A stretch of 41,579 bases of DNA, taken from Neonectria sp. B-13 (Eukaryota; Ascomycota; Sordariomycetes; Hypocreales; Nectriaceae). The DNA is taken from the NCBI GenBank assembly GCA_002682825.1, contig NOKP01000084.1, positions 41,520 to 83,098 of the forward strand, read 5' to 3'. The position numbers and the translations under genes were made by a program. This document shows, piece after piece, positions 29,160 to 40,351 of the stretch. The notes below the pieces were generated by a model that ran no database searches, was not told the origin of the DNA, and saw nothing but the letters and a program-made list of their open reading frames with translations. Numbering within the stretch: the stretch's first letter is position 1; every line of letters begins with the position of its first letter.

Positions 29160-30700
29160 ATGACAGCACCAGGAGGAAAATATTACATCCACGACCAGCT
29201 GGACGATCAGCATCCCCATCATGAGTCTTTCATGCGCTTGTGGGAAACGCGCTGGAAACCTTTGGTACGTTGACTGCTTGTCTTGATGGATGATTTATCA
29301 ACAATTGGCGTAGGCAAAGAACATGATATATCCATTTTTATACACAGATAGCGAAGACTTTGAGCCCATCGTGGAAGAGATGGCAAGGGTGAGTCAAGGC
29401 GTCTATAAAGTCTTCGATGAGTGCAGCAATACTAATTAAAGCTACGCCACAGCTCCAAATCAAGGAGCCTTATGAGTGGCAATCTTTTGCCTCAATTTTC
29501 AACCCCCAGGCTTGCAAACTGTTCGAGGCAGCTTCCGCTGCGGAACAGGCAGGCCTGTTAGAAAAGGCATCAGAATACTACCTTCGCGCTGCCAACGTGT
29601 GGTTTATCTCCCGGTACCCAGCTCGGCTTTGCGATGCGCAGCACAATGCTTGGGAGAGGTCTAAATATGCCTGTCTCAAAGGCCTTCAGTTGCGAGGAAT
29701 ATCTATCAAGGAAGACCTGGTACCACACAAGTACGGGCTCGATAGCGAAGGCAAACATGTCCCAGTGTGGATATCATTGCCTGATGGTGCTTCCAAAGAA
29801 CACCCGGTACCTCTCGTCCTGGGCATGGGAGGGCTTGATGCTTGGCGACCAGAGCTATCCTGTTTCGCCGGGTTATTTCAAAGGTGCGGCATTGGGATGG
29901 TGATTGCCGAAGTTCCAGGAACCGGAGACTCTCCGGCCCTCGCTGATGATCCCCTTAGCCCTGATCGACAGTGGTCAAGTCTGCTGGACTGGATCAATGA
30001 TCACGAGGCAATTGATAGCCAGAGATTGGTAGGGTGGGGCATCTCGACTGGAGGATACTACGCCATTCGGGCTGCGTACACGCACCCTACAAGGTTCGCG
30101 GGTATGGTCTCTCATGGAGGTGCCTGCCACCACTCGTTTGATCCGAAATGGCTAGAGAACATTGGACAACGTGAATTTGCTCACAGGTGATACAAGTCAT
30201 ATCCTATATTTTGCTGCTGTTAGACTAACTAGCCTTAGTGCTTCCGAGGCTTTCGCTTGGAAATGGGGATTCCAAGGTGACATCACAAGATTAATCAGAG
30301 AAGCCAGTGACAAGTTTTCCTCGTTAAAAGATGGAACTCTTGACAAGACTGAATGCGCACGCTTGCTATTAGTTAATGTACGTACATTATTATCGGGAGT
30401 TTGTACTTGGTGACTGTGAAACTAATTAGAAAATGCGCCAGGGTATCGACGACAGCATATTCCCAATTGACGACAGCTATCTTTGCCTAGAACACGGGCC
30501 GCCGAAGGAAGCTAGGTAATTATCTCCTCTACCGTAGCGAGGGCTTCAAGGCTAATTCAAACAGGTTCTTCAGGTACAAGGGTCATATGGGAGGCAGGGC
30601 ATCTTATGAGACTGTTGTATCTTGGATCTTTAAGGTACTCGAAATTGATGCTGACTATCACGACGCTATGAGTGCACTGGTGTATAGACCTAAATATTAA
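29160..30700 (+). CDS. Ayg1-like alpha/beta hydrolase (FrsA/DUF1100 family)
   Basis: Six exons (29160-29264, 29314-29388, 29453-30186, 30239-30377, 30442-30515, 30565-30700) join in frame to 420 aa, close to the length of Aspergillus Ayg1 (about 400). The nucleophile is S258 in GWGISTGGYY, the acid D354/D355 in the NGIDDSIFP segment, and H383 in YKGHMGG. The N-terminal cap has the AN.WFISRYPARLCDAQ.NAWE block typical of the family. Ayg1 shortens a polyketide chain by hydrolytic release in DHN-melanin synthesis; many relatives serve other polyketide clusters, so the substrate here is open. No PKS lies in the window. All splice sites are canonical and no stop intervenes, so it is likely functional. 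It is divergently transcribed from the dehalogenase-like gene. Confidence 0.9.
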
Positions 30701-31230
30701 GCAAAAAATATACTGGGCTACTTACTATTTATTTGTATTGCACCAGGTTGTTTAGAACTTTAGGGCAGCTTACTGCGTGACTTGGAAATCAGATAGGAAT
30801 GTATCAATCACTCTGTTACAGAGTGGGGCATTGGCGCAGATTGATTAACAGCGGTTGTTAAGTGAGTCTATGGGCCGACTTTTACAGTGCTATGGGCGCG
30901 GACGGCGAGAGCTTCAAGTTTGCAGTTGTCGCAGCAGATTTCCACCTACTCGGTTAATAACGTTGCAGATATCTAGGTTGACTGTGAGTTCCTGAAAGAG
31001 TCTAGTAACCATACTGACAGTCACTTGCATCGTTTCTTGGTCCCCGAAGTGAGCTCTGTCGGCTTCGCCGGCCACAGAGCAGTCGAGGTCATTCGCTCAA
31101 GAGATTTGAGAATGGAGTAAGAGATAGATGAAAGAGATCGCAATCTTGCTATGTGCACAGGCTAGCTGCATAGTATCTTTCGCTAATCAGATGCGATGTC
31201 GGCGTCTTTGCTTGCCACGGCGCCTCTTCT
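30701..31230. other. Intergenic, no gene recognised
   Basis: This holds the 3' flanks of the Ayg1-like gene and the coiled-coil gene. No open frame, repeat or RNA gene was recognised. Confidence 0.5.
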
Positions 31231-32001
31231 TCACGGTTTCACCTCACCTTCGGCGCTCAAGGCATTTATCCGAGCCTCCAACTCATCGTAAGTGGTCTTC
31301 AACCTTCCGATCTGTGATTGATAATACTGGCAGCCATTCATAGCGTCACTACACTCCTTCTCAAGCTTCGCAGCAATAACCTCTTACCTCCTTATTTCTC
31401 CAATAGTACACTCTAGCTTACAGGCTAGCTTACAAATATCCTCTTCCTCGACAGCCACCCGTTGCTTCAGGTACGAAACTTGAGCCCTCAACGTCGAGAT
31501 TTCACTGTAGGCAGCTGCGACAGACTGCTTGCATGTTTTGATATGGCTTTTCTTCTCGCTAAGCCCCTTCTTATGCTCCTCGATCTCGTCACGATAGCAG
31601 TCGAGAACCAACTCGGCCAGATCCCTCTGAAACTTCTCCTTCTCAAGTTTCCCATATAGCTCGGACTTTTCAATTAGAACTCGCTTAATCTCCCCTACCA
31701 GTCTGTTGTAGCTCGTCTGCTGGCGCTGAAGTTCCAAACGAATCTTGCTACTATCCAGCGATGCTTCTTCGAGTTGCTGTTTCAGGGATTTTTGGCTTCT
31801 CCCGAGAGACTGGTTCTTACGAAGTATCTGGTTGAGGCGCCTCTTCAGCAGCTTGTATGCGGTTATGATACTCGCCGTGTAAGCATCGCTTGCCAAAGTC
31901 AGGCGAGTCGCTGGCAGCGTATCATTGAGAGGCGTCTGCGGCAGGTTAGTCAATCATCCGTCAGCGTGGAAAACTGAAAGACGCACATATGGCGCTGTCA
32001 T
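31231..32001 (-). pseudogene. Coiled-coil protein interrupted by an in-frame TAA
   Basis: The ATG at 32001 begins a 5-codon exon (32001-31987), then a 51-nt intron (GTGCGT donor, CTAAC branch, CAG acceptor) leads to exon 2 at 31935. The protein is almost wholly coiled coil: heptad Leu/Ile/Val with Lys/Glu/Gln, for example around KSLKQQLEEAS and VLIEKSELYGKLEKEKF. TAA at 31384-31386 stops it after about 188 residues, but the same frame continues as coiled coil for 50 more codons (EVIAAKLEKECSDAM ... YDELEARINAL) to TGA at 31231-31233. The TAA therefore looks like a nonsense change, for example from CAA or GAA. No family or function was recognised; such proteins often pair with a neighbour. Confidence 0.65.
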
Positions 32002-32314
32002 GCTATTGGATTGGCCTCACGGATGTTGGAAAGAAGATTGAAGCTGAACCTACTATTTCGACATTCTACATGCACGTGCTAAATATTGGTTATCTGGGTG
32101 CCGAAATGTGTTACTGACCGGGGGCTGAAACCAGACACCCCTGCGTCGAGGGGTGCCGCTTCTTGTGCATGGAGGGATTGGAATCAGACACCCCTGCTTG
32201 TAAGGGCCGAATCAAGTACTATAGATAGAGAGAGAAAGGGAACTTAAAGGGGGACAGTATGGTTTATTAAGAAAGCGGTCATCAATCCACAGCCCATACT
32301 ATTTTCCCATCAAA

Positions 32315-34463
32315 ATGGCCACCGACGAAGGTGGCACAAAGGCTCTGCCTTCCAGTTACCAATCACCGTCTGTTGAGCCTGTCAACGATGGCGATTTTCA
32401 AAGCCAGCATCAGCGGGGATCAACCTTCCGCGGAGTGCGATACGAAGACTGCTTGGCGCCCGTCAAGGATGAGAACCTGAAAGCTTCATTTATTGAATCA
32501 CGGGAAGCCGTTCTCAAATCATGGCTCGCTAATGAATTGCGAGATGCCAAAGGGTCAAATTTGGAATCCTACCGAGAGAAGCTTAGCACGAGCCAACAAA
32601 TCGCTAAGATCGTTACGGAAACCAGCAAAAAGCAGGGACTAGGGACCGTCGTCCACAGGGATCGAGGATTATGCCCGCCTGGTTCTTGACTTCTACATCG
32701 AATATGCATTTGACGAAGTCATCAAGGCTGGAGAAGGTACGGCACGGGAGAAGCGTGGGGAGATCAACCGGGTCTTGACCACCATTGAAGGCGAGGGAAC
32801 TCATTATGATATTCTGGGGATCCCTCGAGGTGCAGGGCGTCCCAAAATTATCGCGGCTAACAGGAGAGTCACAAAACTGGTACATCCTGATAAGAACGAT
32901 GATTCCGACGCCACCAAGTGCATGCAGGGTAGGCGATCTTTACCATCCTCTCGTACTCGCTAACATGAATTCCCAGCGGTTGCTGTCGCATATGAAACAT
33001 TGTACGATCCAGACAAGAGGAAGATCTACGATAGAAAGATCCAAGGCCAGAAGAAACAGAAGGTTAAGAATACAATTGGGGAGGACTTTGCTCCTGGAGC
33101 TTACGGGGCAGAGCCTGGCGATGAGCTCAGCGACAATGGTAACCCGATAAAGGTTCCCAATGTCCCCAATAACGTCAGAATAGTGCATCAGAAATTCCGG
33201 CCACACATCGAATCATACTTTTCCAACCTTGAGGCCATAGACGAGAAAGCCCAGAAGGAGATTAAAAAGAAGAACAAGACGATCCAGGACTACAATATGG
33301 TGGCGGGAAGAGACCCAAAGTGGTACCCAGTGCAACTTAGCGTGCTGCACCCTCTCAGAGAGTAGCAGCTAAAGTGCGTAAGGACTCGGGAGGAAAAATC
33401 CGCTGGAGAGGCGAAAGAACAAGTCCGCATTCTGGAAGACCAGTATCGCAAGACCAGTGCCATGCCAATCCACCAGTGGCCCGAGGATTGGTGGGACTTT
33501 ATCAACAAGGCTATTGAGCAGAAATTCGACGAAATCAACAGAAACAAGGTGCGTGACGAAGAGGACGCCATGAGCGATGAAGGATCCTCGGATTTGTCGA
33601 TGGATATGTCGGTCTACAGTGATGACTCAGCTAAAGCCGTGTCTCTCGATGTCAGCCCCCGTATGGATTGTCAGGTATCGTTGGCACGGCCACTTCAGCC
33701 GCTCAAGCCGGGCTATACCCTTCTTGGGGACAAGATACTGGGTTACCGGGTGCTGAGCAGGCGGAGCAAGACCACGGGCGACATAATCCCATGGAATTTC
33801 AAGTTCTTCATAGAGAATCCGAGTTCCTCACTATTCAAAGTCGTCTCAGGAACTGAGATCGGAGACCTGGCAGCTCAAGAGTATCACAACCTGCCGGAGA
33901 AGGAGAAGAACGACGTGGGCCAGTACCTCGACGAGACTCGGAAGCGCAACCCCCGGGATTTTTCCGCTATAACCAAAATTGGTTGGGTGGAGCCTCTCCA
34001 TCCGTCAATGGATCGTTACCCAGAAACGTGGGTAGAAGCTGCTGCGAAAGGTGATGCGGGGTGTCTTATCCTCCACAGATCGGCACTGCGAAACTGGTTG
34101 AACCAGGCTGACAAGCAGATTGACTCGTTTTGTTCCGAGAACAACATCATACCACCGTGGGCTGACACTCAATATCCAGACCCTCGCAATATTGTCAGAT
34201 ACATGGCACACGAGCACCCAGCACCAAGGCGGCGAATGATCGAGAACTACCAGAGGAGGGCGGCGATTGGGGGCTCTGGCGGATTTTCAAGGCTTAAAAT
34301 CGAAGATCATCGGTACCGACCTAGAGTGGCACATGATGATGGTGGCATTGGCCAGCTTACACTCACCATCGAACATCTGGCGAAATTGATGATCGAAGAC
34401 AGAAAAGACCGCCAGGAGGACCGCGAGATTTTAAAGAGGCTCCTTCCGTCCAATGCGGCGTGA
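32315..34463 (+). pseudogene. J-domain protein with a frameshift and an in-frame stop
   Basis: The start at 32315 (MATDEGGTK) opens a helical region that runs to about 32650, where a one-base shift is needed to continue (IEDYARLVLDFYIEYAF). A J domain follows: YDILGIPRGA, the HPD motif in KLVHPDKND, then, after a 48-nt intron (32929-32976), AVAYETLYDPDKRKIYD. A charged coiled coil leads to TAG at 33363-33365, after which the same frame resumes (CVRTREEKS...WPEDWWDFINKAIEQKF) and runs to the stop at 34463. The C-terminal third (KIGWVEPLHPSMDRYPETW...) has no recognised fold. J domains stimulate Hsp70 partners; the long tail suggests a specialised co-chaperone. With two lesions it is probably a pseudogene, though the shift could be a sequence error. 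Confidence 0.75.
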
Positions 34464-35189
34464 GAGCGGGATACAACTGATACATGGTAAAATGGTAGAT
34501 AGAAAGTTGATTAGGGCTGGCCCCTTGATTTACCTCTGAGGTCACGTCCTGATGCAATAGATATTAACAAAGTTTCCTGCGCTTGAAGAGTTTTTGCTGA
34601 GAGTAGCGTCAGGATTCTAGTCTGATGTTCTGTTAGATGATCGCGACCGGCCCGCTACGACTCTGCTGCAAGAACGAAGCTTGCTGGGCCATTGCTTGTT
34701 ACTTTATGCTCCTCAACTTATAGCACGACAAGTTCCCCCATTTCTGGTCCAGTACTGCACGTTCAAGGCAAGTGGGACGTTGCCATTGATCAACGGAAGC
34801 GTCACGAGATCACATCCGCTACTTTATATCAGATCACAGACGGCGCGGCATTGCAGAATTGTTATGAGTGTAACTGATTACAGAAAGCTATCTACTTCCA
34901 CCAGAGGGCAAGATGTGTTTCCTCTCTGGAGGAGATTGTGGAAGCTCATCAACCCCAAGCTGAGGAGCGATGGCCAGACTAGCTGACGCAAAGATTGGCC
35001 CTGAGAGACCTTCGTGACGGTGTTTGACGGAGCCTCTGTGGCTCCGAATGACGTGTTCGAGGGTAAGTGATCTGGGGTCGGGGTAACAGGGACGGGCTCA
35101 GAATTGAAAGGCATGTCCTCGACCGGAGTAGTCAGAGAAGTGAGTCCCGGGCCAGTAGTAGTTGATTCGCATGCAGTTTTCCTTCGCTC
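34464..35189. other. Intergenic or upstream part of the hAT relic
   Basis: Short frames of about 100 aa on both strands (34681-34986 plus, 35114-34878 minus) have no recognised similarity. The right end may include decayed N-terminal hAT sequence, since the recognisable transposase begins at about 35190 without its N-terminal zinc finger. Confidence 0.4.
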
Positions 35190-36945
35190 TGGCGCGACCT
35201 CTGGACCTCACCGAATCGGCATGCGATGATCGCGGTGTTCGTGCACTTTATTGACAAGCACGGGCAGCCCCATGACCTGCTCCTTGCCCTCTGGCGTTAA
35301 CTCGACGCCTACAATGGTGATAACATCGCCGTTATACTCTAGAGCGCTATCATGGACTGGGGGCTTGATATTATATGTAGTATTGTGGTTTTGGACAATG
35401 CGTTGAACAACGATAGCTGTATCAGTGCCCTCTACAAGAGTTTTGACCTAGGGATAAGCAATAAATATATTAAGGCTCATAGGATCCAGTATTTTAATTA
35501 CATCTCGAACCTTATTGCTAAAGCCTTCCTTTCTGGCTTTGAAGCTGACTCTTTTGACCTAGAGGTCGATCCTCTAAGTGCTGAAACTGACCTTCAATGG
35601 TGATGCAAGTCAAGCCCTATTGGCAAACTTTATAACATTGCTAAACATATCAGGGGTTTGCTGCAATGATCTTAGGCCTTTAGAGATGTTGCTAAGGAGG
35701 TGGAGGCCGAGTTTAAGAGCGAAGATCCTACTGCCCATCTTGAGGTTGTTAACAATAATGAGATGCGGTGGAATTCGACCTATTTGGTGATCGAGAGGGC
35801 TATAAGGAAGCAAGTAGAGCTGTAGGCCTATATTGTGCTTAATGACAGCTTGTTGTGTGAAGACTACCTTATAGGCAATGACTAGAAGCTACTTAGCGAG
35901 GTTATGAACATCTTAAAGCTGATATATAACTTGCTGATATGTACATAAGGTTAGGGCATTGGTGAAGGCCTTTGGGATGTCTTAATTAGCATAGAAGCTA
36001 TCTTAGAGCATCTTGAGAACTAGAGACAGTATTACGAGCCTGTTACAGCTGACATTGCTATCTAATCTACTACCTAGAACGGCGAACAACTGTTAACATT
36101 ATTGGGCCTTCATGAAGCTATTCAGGCCTCTCCAGAGGCCATTCCTCATGCCAACTCTTGGCCTACAAGGGTCTCTGCTCAACCTAGATACCTTGATGAT
36201 TACAAGGTTGACCTTCTAAGCTGTCAGAGTCAAGGCCACTGCCCATCGAATAATCTAGCTACCCGCCAGCAACAACAACAATTTAATGAAGATGCCCTAC
36301 CCGATTATGCCTAACTGGACTATACCTTACTGCTGCTTAACGAGGTTAGTAAGAGGGACCAGCTTGAAGTTCATGAGCGTTGGTTTGTTGCAACTTCGAT
36401 TGAGAGCGCCTGGTTGAAGCTTAATGAGTACTATACTTGCCTCATAGAGTCTTCGGTATTCGCTGCCTCTGTCATCCTTCATCCAGAGTATAATATACAG
36501 TGGTTGGAAAAGTTATAGGGTAATACTGAGCAAGAGCTTTAATAGTTCTATAATATAAAGCAAAGTCTCAAGATCTACCTTGATGCATAGTATAATAATA
36601 ATACTAATGAACTCTTCGAAGTATTGCAACCCTAGCTTCTAATGAACGTAAAGTTGACGAAGAGGAAGCACAAGCCAAGCTAGTACAATGGCTGGATCAA
36701 GAGTAAGCGGCGGAGGATCCAACAATCTAGTTATATAGGCAGAGAGCTTGAGAAGTACTTTGCCTTTGGGCCGAAGGCCGTTGATAACCCTATCCAGTGG
36801 TGGATGGACCATTAGACTGAGTATCCTCGGCTGTTACGCCTTACCCTCGATATCCTCGTGATCCCACTGATGGCGGCCGACTGCGAGAGGGCTTTCAGCC
36901 TCGCGAAGCTCGCGAGGTGTCACATAGCTAGCTTATTATGATTGT
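35190..36945 (+). pseudogene. hAT transposase relic with many TAG/TAA/TGA stops
   Basis: Conceptual translation shows the hAT order: a WTSPN-type start, then IAVFVHFIDKHGQPHDLLLALWR, IVVLDNALNNDSCI, EMRWNSTYLVIERAI, and at the end the dimerisation domain (QWWMDH, RLTLDILVIPLMAADCERAFSLAKL). At least twelve stops, nearly all TAG, interrupt one main frame. Several stand where hAT proteins carry Trp or Gln (for example before KLLSEV, before RQYYE and in MDH-stop-TEYP). TGG to TAG and CAG to TAG are the changes RIP makes. Few frameshifts were needed. The copy is inactive and old. Its terminal repeats were not recognised. Confidence 0.85.
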
Positions 36946-37809
36946 TATGAGAGCCCTGTTACCGTCAAAACCCTATTCTAGCTCCCTTGATAGACCACCT
37001 TGATAGACCACCTTGAGGACCTACCTTAATGGTCATAATAGCTAAGATAAAAGACCTACTTAGAACCCTCTTTTAGATAGAAATCAAGAGCTTCAACGCA
37101 CCTCAATTCCTCCCGGAATGTAATATGATGTCCTCACAACGCCAGTCGATGGAGCCGGAGACCTTAGAAATGCTCCAATGCCTGAAGAACTGGCTACAGC
37201 GTAGCCTGATTCATCTTGGCAATGGACTCATCAATCCACAGCAGCAGAACAGCGATGAGATATTCAAGAGATGGCAGGCTGGGCAGCTAGGGTCAAATTG
37301 GGGCCGATTTGGCCCGGATTACACTGTGAATAGCCTTATCTAGCAGCCACTGCCAGCCCTGCCTGCCAATTCTACCAAGCCAGCTTAAGTCAAGGCAATT
37401 AAATCAAGTTGGGCTGCTAAGGATCCAAGCCAAGTCAAGTTGAAGGCCCGACTTGGCTTGACTTGGCTCAGCGGCAACGCTGCAGACAACTGGCCTAAAA
37501 CACGCGTTTGGTGTATTTGTATTGTCTTGTTGCACTACAAGGGTTCTAAATAAGTATGCTTTTCTTTGGAACTATTAGACATTAGAGCACTTCAACTAGC
37601 AACATCTATCAAACCACCATCTAGCTTTCTCACACTACCAACAGTCTATCAAGCTTGAGGCTTCCTTTAAGCTAACCTCAAAGCAATGGATCCATAGGTA
37701 CAATAGACTCTATAGTCGAATTCAGGATCTGTAACGCAGGCCAGGCCAGCCACCTTTTGTACTGAGGATCCAAGAGCTCATTGACTTCATACAGCAAATG
37801 TTTTGCCTA
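36946..37809. other. Intergenic relic sequence with an imperfect inverted repeat
   Basis: A 13-bp arm AGCCAAGTCAAGT at about 37428 faces GCTTGACTTGGCT at about 37458 (12 of 13 in inverted pairing), in CAAG/CTTG-rich sequence. A 72-aa plus-strand frame (37125-37343) contains QRQSMEPETLEMLQCLKNWL but matches no family I know. The remainder appears to be decayed, AT-rich sequence. Confidence 0.4.
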
Positions 37810-39060
37810 GCCTTCCATAAACCAGAATGACTCTAGTAACTTTAGTAAGACAGCAAAGTAGACAAGCATAATCAACAGGACTGGTTTTCCAGCTTCCAGT
37901 TGAGCAATAAATTCTGTATCCATCCGGTAAAGCCATCCCATGACATCCTGTATTTTGCCACCGTTGTAGTTGATCGGCTCATTGTCAGTACCATATATAG
38001 TCTTGTAGAAGTCAATCAGCTGTACAGCCTCCTGGGTACAACAGGTAGTATATAGTTCATGAGACTGTTCAATCATGTAAAGAAGATCCGACAATGGCTA
38101 TTGCCAGTTTTGACAAGTCCAAGCAGAGGCCATTGTCATCTCGCTGATATCAGGTTCCTCTAGTGCTCCAGGTTTAAGGGTAAGTATGCCATAAAAAATG
38201 GCCGAATGACCAAGCATCTAGAGGATAAATCGTATACCCTAAAGAAAAGACATCCAGGCTACCTTCTTCCCTTGAGAAAAGACCAGAAGCTCACTAGGGC
38301 TTGGACCTCTAGCAAAGTAGTACAGGGAGATCAACACCATTAAGGTATACATAGGTTGTGCATTGTCCTAGCTGAGGGAGGCAAGGTTGACAGTCGCTTC
38401 CCTCACTGCGAGTTCATAATAGTGCTCAACCAACGCAATGTACCACTGAGACTTTAGAGGCTTTGATCTAAATGAGTATTGAGCAGCCATTGCTAGTATG
38501 ATGTAGCAAAGATAAGGATAACTGAAGCTTAAGGGTAGTATGTACTTCTGCCAAAGTTTTATCTCTCTAACAGTTACTGATGTATGGACAGTCCACTAGT
38601 GCATTAAATCAAGATAGTCCATGATTGATACAAGGTCAGGAGTTAGAAGCAGCATTGGGCATGGAATACCCAAGGCTAGGCTTGGCGTGGATGAGCATTC
38701 TAAGCTCAAGCCCACATTGACTGGATTGCCTTCCTGAGGGTCAAGAGAGTCTTGAGCTCAGTTCTTCCTCGGCCGACCAGGTTTTTGTTTCTTGGGAAAA
38801 TCTAGAGATAGGCTTCTGACTGGAGTATACTGCTTTAACATAGGCAAAAAGTCATAGACCATAGCAAAGCAGGTACAGTTGCTATATACTGGCTTGACCT
38901 CATTGCACTTGAGTGTTTAGTCAGTGCTAGCCCAAGGGCGAGAACAGAACATAGCAGTAGACTCACCTTGACTTTGCGTCTCTTGCAATTACGACAACCG
39001 GCTCAAGACTTAGTGTGTCCTCTCCGGTGGCACTTCTAGGGGTACTTCCCACAATCCTGT
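37810..39060 (-). pseudogene. Zn(II)2Cys6 transcription factor relic with RIP-like changes
   Basis: Read from about 39045 downward, the relic starts HRRGHTKS-stop-AGCRNCKRRKVK, an intron (GTGAGT ... CACTCAAG), then CNEVKPVYSNCTCFAMVYDF. This is a Zn cluster in which the fourth and sixth Cys have become Tyr (TGT to TAT) and the usual Arg before AGC a TGA. PKKQKPGRPRK follows. The C-terminal part survives as a 95-aa frame (38094-37807) of the usual end (IMLVYFAVLLKLLESFWFMEG). The intervening 700 bp are full of stops. G:C to A:T changes dominate, as RIP would produce. It is not functional and is unrelated in detail to the intact regulator at 24869. Confidence 0.75.
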
Positions 39061-39720
39061 ACCCTATCGCAAGGAGACTTAGAGCCTTAAGCTAGTGAAT
39101 GGCTTATAGCAGCAGGCTAGAGCTGGGCGTCAATGAAAGTGTATATCCAGGTGTTTTCAAATCTGGATGTAGGCCAGCTTAAAGCCCACCGAGCTGACCG
39201 GAAGGAATAGGTCATCTCTGAGGCAAACGAGTAAGAAGAGCGAATCGGTCCAGCTGCGCCCCAACAAGCAGAGTCTTAATTCCAGTGTTCCTACCGAGCG
39301 TTTCCGAAACGGAAAGTTTTCGTATTCAATACAAAAACAAGGGACCCTTGACTGACTCATCAACCAGAGGGCATAGAACCAACATGAAATAGGTTCCATA
39401 ATAGATCTCCACTGCAAGGAATAGCTAAGAAGTGTAGATCAAGTGTAGGTAAGTACATAACTTCTCGGAGTTTTATTTGTGATTGACACCTGTGACAGGT
39501 GTACTTAATACAATATCTCTTGCGCATGCAAATCTTGTCCCTCAATGGCATAGTGTCTTTAAACTTCCGTCTCAAAAGTCTGTCAAAAGCCCACTTTTCC
39601 CACTTTCAACCATAACAACGCAGAGAACAAAGGTACCTATTTCTCACGCAATTCTTACACTAAATAAGAACTATATACATTTTTAGAATCGTCAGAGGCT
39701 AGGGATCAATATTTAGTATA
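39061..39720. other. Intergenic, no gene recognised
   Basis: It is AT-rich with no supported frame. It contains a small inverted repeat, CACCTGTGACAGGTG (39487-39501). It probably includes the 3' end of the Tc1/mariner element whose transposase ends at 39721, but no terminal repeat was recognised. Confidence 0.4.
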
Positions 39721-40051
39721 CTAACCCTTTGCCTGACGGCAGGCTTCTACCCGACGGGGCACTGACTCCAGCAGCACCCGAATCTTGTCCTGTGGGATAG
39801 CTGCCCACGCTTTCTGAATACATTCCTTGAATTCTTCAATATCTACTCTATTTTTGCGTAGGTTTGAGAGATGAGGGAACATTCGATAAACGTTACTTTT
39901 TAGCATATTCCATACGTGCTCAATTGGGTTGAGATCTGGGCTATGAGGAGGCCAGTCAATAAGGGAAATCGCGTTCTGGAGGATGAATGCGTCTGTGACT
40001 GCAGAACGACGGATAGTAGAGTGTAGCCGGGCATTTTGCTCTAGGGTTAAG
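39721..40051 (-). pseudogene. Tc1/mariner-type (DDE_3) transposase C-terminal fragment
   Basis: The open frame (about 110 codons) carries the end of a Tc1-type transposase: LEQNARLHS, IDWPPHSPDLNPIEHVWNMLK, KAWAAIPQDKIRVLLESVPRRVEACRQAKG. The final Glu of the catalytic triad (NPIE) is present. The second Asp should lie in QDNARLH but its codon is missing. Everything upstream is absent, with the frame breaking near 40051. A dead 3' remnant. Confidence 0.85.
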
Positions 40052-40151
40052 GCTAGGATTTACTACGTTACGTAGGTGGTGATGCTGATGATAGTCTAGT
40101 ATACTTATACTCTGGCTAAATAACTAGAGGGAGCCAGTGTAAGGTGACCGG

Positions 40152-40350
40152 GTTTCAAACCTGGGTTTGAAAGTCCGCTCACTCAAGCTGAGAAGAGAAT
40201 CCACCCTGCAGCCCAGTCTTCAAACCCAGGTTTGAAAGCTCGGTTATGTAGACTGAGAACCTTGTAGTCCAGTCTTCAAACCCAGGTTTGAAAAACCACC
40301 CACCCAAGTTGACGAAATCCTGCAGTCCAGTTTTGTAACCTGGGTTTGAA
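40152..40350. repeat. Array of four near-palindromes TTCAAACCyrGGTTTGAA
   Basis: Four copies start at about 40154, 40219, 40274 and 40330, spaced 55-65 bp. Copies 1-3 keep perfect 8-bp arms (TTCAAACC and GGTTTGAA) around a 2-bp centre; copy 4 has a changed left arm. Copies 2-4 are preceded by CAGTCTTC/CCAGTTTT and separated by ~30 bp of related but diverged sequence, so the array is a degenerate ~57-bp tandem repeat in which the palindrome is the best-conserved part. Confidence 0.85.
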
Positions 40351-40351
40351 G

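Noticed and set aside
40152..40350. CRISPR array
   Set aside because: Nuclear fungal DNA; only four diverged units, spacers are related to one another, and no associated genes exist.
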